From contig CAWDLN010000006.1 of NCBI GenBank assembly GCA_963803115.1, positions 390,168 to 454,167 of the forward strand: 64,000 nucleotides of DNA, in the 5' to 3' direction. The position numbers and the translations under genes were made by a program. Each line of letters opens with the position of its first letter. The stretch's first letter is position 1. Below the pieces are notes generated by a model, which saw nothing but the letters and a program-made list of their open reading frames with translations, did not search any database and was not told the origin of the DNA. Source of the DNA: DATBGZ01 sp963803115. GTDB lineage: Bacteria; Actinomycetota; Actinomycetes; Mycobacteriales; Micromonosporaceae. This document shows positions 60,129 through 64,000 of this stretch, one piece after another.

Positions 60129-60688
60129 TCACAGCCGCAGCCGCCCGCCCTCGGGTTCGGCGGACATCGGCGCGCATGCGCATGCGCACGCGTCGCCGCG
60201 CCACGCCTTGATGCCTTCACGGACCGCTACGCCGGCGATGATGAGCCCGGCGATGGGTCGGCCCAGGACCAGCCCAGGGGGGCGTTGAGCAACAGCCCGG
60301 CGAGCAGGATCGCGGACAGGTATGTACACAACAGGGTCTGGGCCGAGTCCGCCACCACGGTGGCCGACCCGAGTTCGCGACCAACGCGCCGCTTGGCCCA
60401 CACAAGCACGGGGGGCCAGCGCAAAGAACGACACCGCGATCAATCGCAAGGCCATGCGCTCGCGCGACTCGGGTAGGCGGGAGCGGAACTGCCAGATCAC
60501 CACCAGGGCGCTAGAGACCTCGATGAACGAGTCGAGCCCGAACGCGATCAACGCGGTCGAGGATGCCGCTGCACCGGCGCCGACCGCGACGAGACCTTCG
60601 AACAGGTTGTAGCCGGCAGTGGCGTCGGCGAGCGATGGCGCGCTCGGTTAAGCGCCTGCCGCCGCCAGGCGAGGGTCGGCGCCGTCAT
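60129..60688 (-). pseudogene. Cation transporter (CDF-like), frameshifted
   Basis: Read across three frame changes (near 60630, 60410 and 60270) this gives about 185 residues with four to five membrane helices: AGYNLFEGLVAVGAGAAASS, IAFGLDSFIEVSSALVVIWQ and LGSATVVADSAQTLLCTYL are typical of small cation-efflux proteins, with the HD/ADS metal-site residues partly visible. The C-terminal tail holds alternating cysteines (GDACACACAP), a plausible soft-metal ligand. ATG 60688 overlaps the regulator stop by one base. As written it cannot produce the full protein. Confidence 0.8.
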
Positions 60689-61047
60689 TACAGCATGGCT
60701 CCCTCACCGTAGATGGGGCACAACGCCACCGCCGACCCGGTCGCCGCAAGTACGCTCTCGGCCGCCCGCAACAGATCCAACAGCTCGGGACGAGTCAACG
60801 CGTAGAACGACTGGCGGCCGGCGACCCGGTAGTCCACCAGGCCGCAGTCCCGCAGGCACGCCAAGTGCTTGGAGACGGTCGACTGCACCATGCCCAGCTC
60901 CCTGGTCAGGTACACCACCCGGGCCTCGCCACCGGCAAGCCGCTGCACAATCCGGAGCCGAGTCGGGTCGGCCAACGACCGAAACAGAGCGGTCCCTGCG
61001 GTCAGACGGCCCTCCAGACCGATGGCCGGTTCGGCCGCACTGGTCAT
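60688..61047 (-). CDS. cmtR: CmtR-type ArsR metal sensor
   Basis: A 119-residue ArsR-family repressor. TALFRSLADPTRLRIVQRL is the start of the fold and QSTVSKHLACLRDCGLVDY the recognition helix. Cys64 and Cys68 in HLACLRDCGL plus Cys110 near the C terminus match the three cysteine ligands known for CmtR (Cd/Pb sensing). It should repress itself and the following transporter until metal binds. ATG 61047 is used; the stop overlaps the transporter start. Confidence 0.9.
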   Translation of the reverse strand: MTSAAEPAIGLEGRLTAGTALFRSLADPTRLRIVQRLAGGEARVVYLTRELGMVQSTVSKHLACLRDCGLVDYRVAGRQSFYALTRPELLDLLRAAESVLAATGSAVALCPIYGEGAML

Positions 61048-61181
61048 CGCCACGACGCGTTGATATCGATGCCCACCATGAGCGCAGCCGCCGCGAGCGC
61101 TGTGGCACTCTGACCTCCAGAGCCGCCCGGCGCCGCGTAGCAAGGACTGGCTCGTCACCCTGGCACTTGTAGGCTGCGGCT

Positions 61182-62767
61182 GTGGATCTGGCGGAGCGGG
61201 ATTCCGGCGTAACCCTGGCTGAGTTGCTGGCCGCGTTCTCGCTTGCCACGGATCTGGGCCTGGGCCAACCCATGGAGCACGTTCTTCGGTCCTGGCAGAT
61301 CGCGGCGCAGCTCGCCGGCCACATGAAGATGAGCGATGAACAGCGCGAGTCGTTGTTCTTTGTCGCGATGCTGGCGTGGGTCGGCTGCGTCGCGGACGCC
61401 CCGGAGGTGGCCGCATCGTTCGGCGACGACATCGCATTTCGGGCGGACAGCTATAGCGTCGATCTGGCCGGGTCGGCCGCGTTCGGTTTCTTCCTCAGCC
61501 ATGCCGGGCGAGGAGGGTCGGCCGTGCACCGAATGCGAACGGCCGCGTCGCTGGTGCTCACCGGCGGCAGTCGCGTCTCTCACGGCCTGCAATCCCACTG
61601 CCTGACCACATCGGCGTTGGCCGAGCAACTCGGGCTCGGCGCGGACGTCGGATCGGCGTTGCGTCAGTTCTTCACCCGTTGGGACGGCCAAGGCGTCCCG
61701 CCGGGTGTCGGCGGTGCCGACATCGCCCCAGAGGTGCGACTGTTTCACCTCGCTGATGTCGTCGAAGTCCACCATCGAGCGGCCGGACGCGACGGAGCCC
61801 TCAAGGTGGCTCGTGCCCGTCGCGGCACCCACTTCGCGCCCGATGTCGTCGACACGTTTTGCGAGATCGCCGACGACATCCTGTCCACGATCGCCGACCA
61901 CTCCGGCGTTTACGACCTCCTCGAGCGCGAACCTCACCTCCAGCGTTCACTGTCGGCCGCCGAGTTGGACGCCGCTCTCGTCGCACTCGCGGACTTCACC
62001 GATCTGCGTAGTCCGTCCCGCGCCGGGCACTCGCGCGGCGTCGCCGAGTTGGCGGCCGAGGCGGCCCGCGGCGATGGGTTTGCCGCCCGCCGATGTCGTC
62101 GCCGCGGGCAGGGCGGGCTCGGTCCACGACATTGGACTGCACGGCGTGCCGGTCACGATTCTCGACAAGGCCGGGCCGTTGTCGACAACCGAGATGGGAG
62201 CGGGTCCGGCTGAGCTCCTATTACACGGAGCGCGTCCTGGCCCGCCCGGCCGGCCTGGCGCGCATCGGAGCCATTGCGTCACTGGCGCACGAGCGCATGG
62301 ACGGCAGCGGATACCACCGAGGGCTCACCGGGTCCGCCGTTCCACGGAGCGGACGCATTTTGGCTGCGGCGTGCGCGTATCGGTCGATGATCGAGCCGCG
62401 TGCGCATCGCCCCGCGATGGCGGCCAAGCAAGCTGCGGCAGCGCTTCGCGCCGAGGTCCGCGCCGGGCGGTTCGACACCGAGGCGGTCGACGCCGTGTTG
62501 ATGGCAGCGGGAGCCGGACGACCGAAGCGGTTGTCGGGTCCGGCCGGGCTCACACCCCGCGAGATCGAAGTCCTCACTCCTCATCTCGCGAGGTGCGGCA
62601 ACCAGCGACGTGGCCCGCAGTACTCGGGCATCTCGCGAAAAACCGCGGGCACCCACATCGAGCGGATCTACACCAAGACCGGAGCCTCCTCGCGCTCCAC
62701 CGCAACACTGTTCGCACTGCGGCACGGGCTGATCTGGACCCGCTCGATTTGTAGGGAGAACGCCTGA
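61182..62767 (+). pseudogene. HD-domain/LuxR-type regulator, several frameshifts
   Basis: The frame opens at GTG 61182 and is intact for about 300 residues (LAAFSLATDLGLGQPMEH, then HFAPDVVDTFCEIADDIL), a helical HD-GYP-like phosphohydrolase region. From about 62080 it changes frame at least four times: near 62080, 62195, 62580 and 62625. Beyond, SVHDIGLHGVPVTILDKAGP, LAHERMDGSGYHRG and the C-terminal HTH (LTPREIEVL, KTAGTHIERIYTKTGASSR) are recognisable. The corrected protein would be about 525 residues: an HD phosphodiesterase-like domain with a LuxR output. Confidence 0.8.
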
Positions 62768-62816
62768 CGACACCGTCCTCGGCCGCTCTCCGTAACGTTC
62801 CCCTCACGCTGCAATC

Positions 62817-63200
62817 GTGAGGAAGAAGAAGCCATGGCCAGGCAAAGCTGTTGTCAGCCTGAGCGACGGGATGGAGGACCCGGAGAAGGTCACCGTCGCG
62901 TTCCTCGTATCCGTCGGTGCCGCCGAGACCGGGCGCGAGACGTTGATGTTCCTGACAAAGGAGGCCGTGCGCATCGGCATTTCCGGCACAGCCGTCGGCG
63001 TCGCCTGCGAGGGTTGCTCGTCCCTACCCGATCTGATGAAGCGCTACGAGGCGGCCGGCGGACGGTACTACGTGTGTCCAATCTGCTTCAACGCGAGGCA
63101 TCTGGAGGCCGATCAGCTCATCTCCGGCGCCGAATTGAACGGGACGGTTCCGATGTGGCAGTGGATCGGTGACGAGCCGGCCACGACGTTCAGCTACTGA
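62817..63200 (+). CDS. DsrE/F-like protein
   Basis: A 127-residue protein of the DsrE-like fold: GKAVVSLSDGMEDPEKVTVA starts the first strand, ETLMFLTKEAVRIGI follows, and YYVCPICFNARHL contains a CPIC pair. CEGCSS upstream gives another cysteine pair. The family includes sulfur-transfer and peroxiredoxin-like proteins; four cysteines suggest thiol chemistry or metal binding. The GTG at 62817 is not preceded by a clear ribosome-binding site. Confidence 0.75.
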   Translation: MRKKKPWPGKAVVSLSDGMEDPEKVTVAFLVSVGAAETGRETLMFLTKEAVRIGISGTAVGVACEGCSSLPDLMKRYEAAGGRYYVCPICFNARHLEADQLISGAELNGTVPMWQWIGDEPATTFSY

Positions 63201-63206
63201 TGCACA

Positions 63207-63954
63207 GTGACGAGCATCGCCGCGCGAACATCCGCATTCCACGAGGGCACCGTCGAGGCGCCGGTACCTGGACACGAGTACGTGCGCGGGTGGGGCGTGT
63301 TCGCGCTTCCGTTCGACTCCGGGCACGTGCTGGCGCTGCGGGTGGTCCCGCAGAACTCGTTCGCGCCGTATCGAACCGTGTGGCACCGCGACCCGAACGG
63401 CCGGTGGTCGATCTTCGTCGACGCCGCCCGACCGGACATCGCCTGCCCGCGTTATGTCGGCGCCGCGTGCGGGTACACCGGCCACGCCCGGATCGAACTG
63501 ACCTGGACCGGCCCTCGAACGCTGTGCGTCTCGCTCGACGCGCCGTCGTTGGACTGGACCCTGAGCGTCCACACGTCGCCCGTCCTCGCCGTTCTGAACA
63601 CGCTCGGCGCAGCAACGCCCCTGGCAACATGGCAACACACCTGGCTACACCGCGGGACCCAACGAATGGCCCAGGCGCTGGGGATGGGCCGTTTGGCGTT
63701 ATCCGGTGAAATGCCCAGCGGGCACGTCGGAACGCTGATGCCACAGCGCATGTACTACGTCGACGACGCACAGGCGACTCTCAACGGCCTCGACCTCGGA
63801 CGTCCGACCCGCCTCGCCGGAGAACCCGAAGATCGGCGACCTACCGCTACCCGCGCGCGGCGTGCTCGTCATCGGTCAGGGCATGTGGCAGATCCGCGAC
63901 CCCGAAGAATTCAGCCGCACCCGTACCGCAGTAATGGTGAGGGAGACGCGATGA
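63207..63954 (+). pseudogene. Unrecognised conserved-looking protein with a frameshift near its 3' end
   Basis: A GTG-started frame translates well for about 205 residues (HEGTVEAPVPGHEYVRGWGV, GRLALSGEMPSGHVGTLM, PQRMYYVDDAQATLNGLDLG). At about 63825 one extra G shifts it; the other frame then gives ENPKIGDLPLPARGVLVIGQ, GMWQIRDPEEFSRTR and a TGA at 63952-63954. The corrected protein has about 248 residues, without signal peptide or membrane segments. I do not recognise the family. Its stop overlaps the next start by 4 bp (ATGA), supporting the corrected reading. Confidence 0.6.
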
Positions 63955-64000
63955 GCAGCAGCACCACCCACCGCCTCGACACGGCTGACCTGGAAGCCCG
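63951..64000 (+). CDS. Start of a gene running off the right edge
   Basis: ATG 63951 opens a frame (MSSSTTHRLDTADLEA) with a GAGGGAGA site just upstream and a 4-bp overlap with the preceding gene. Only 16 codons are visible, so no product can be named. Confidence 0.5.
   Translation, partial: MSSSTTHRLDTADLEA

Noticed and set aside
1..64000. tRNA or rRNA genes
   Set aside because: I scanned for T-arm and anticodon-arm patterns in the intergenic spaces and saw none; a dedicated scan could still find one I missed.

Overview
The window is chromosomal DNA from a high-GC actinomycete. The evidence is a groES-groEL1 pair with a His-rich GroEL tail and CIRCE operators, a WhiB-family regulator, a BldM-like orphan regulator, DUF5319 and DUF1918 proteins, paired guaB/guaB3 and frequent GTG starts. 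The run groES, groEL, whiB3/whiD, bldM, DUF5319, guaB, guaB3, (further on) guaA matches a conserved actinobacterial neighbourhood, here without the sigma-factor gene I expect between bldM and guaB. The lineage below class cannot be fixed by eye.

Layout. 0-4 kb: reverse-strand housekeeping genes (PQQ-type dehydrogenase edge, YbaK deacylase, a methyltransferase) and two paralogous lipoproteins. 4-13 kb: chaperonins, a membrane molybdopterin oxidoreductase, WhiB and BldM-like regulators, purine synthesis. 13-17 kb: M1 peptidase lipoprotein, a VapBC-type toxin-antitoxin pair with a palindromic operator, and two coupled membrane proteins. 17.1-19.07 kb: a group II intron with a broken maturase, wedged between the guaA promoter region and the guaA start codon. 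19-30 kb: guaA, then a complete Tad/Flp pilus locus (prepilin peptidase, two small pilins, TadE/TadG-like, CpaB, CpaE, CpaF, TadB with an extra N-terminal domain, TadC). 30-36 kb: two tandem double-Nudix proteins, pssA, an SDR/MarR divergent pair, and a phosphatidylserine decarboxylase fused to a methyltransferase-like domain and carrying a frameshift.

36-43 kb: a LiaFSR-like envelope-stress set (PspC/LiaF-like protein, divergent PspC-histidine kinase and LuxR response regulator), a PIG-L deacetylase and a chorismate mutase. The latter two lie behind what reads as a ribosome-mediated attenuator: a short leader ORF with Phe-Phe-Tyr-Tyr codons, an antiterminator segment and an intrinsic terminator. 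43-47 kb: exported 5'-nucleotidase, PcrA/UvrD helicase, M23 peptidase, B12-binding protein. 47.7-55.5 kb: a reverse-strand six-subunit hydrogenase-4/complex-I-like membrane complex (hyfI-B-C-E-F-G order) headed by an ArsR regulator, the same architecture as Mycobacterium tuberculosis Rv0081-Rv0087. Its large subunit has no CxxC pairs for a NiFe centre.

55.5-64 kb: sparse and damaged. It holds a PRC-barrel protein, an orphan secreted-domain fragment, an ECF42-type sigma factor with its DGPF/YCII and VOC partners, a CmtR-type metal sensor with a broken cation transporter, a broken HD-domain/LuxR regulator, a DsrE-like protein and an unrecognised gene at the edge. At least ten small indels fall in this stretch, so it is either decaying or poorly sequenced; the sequence alone cannot tell which. 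I saw no rRNA, tRNA or CRISPR array.
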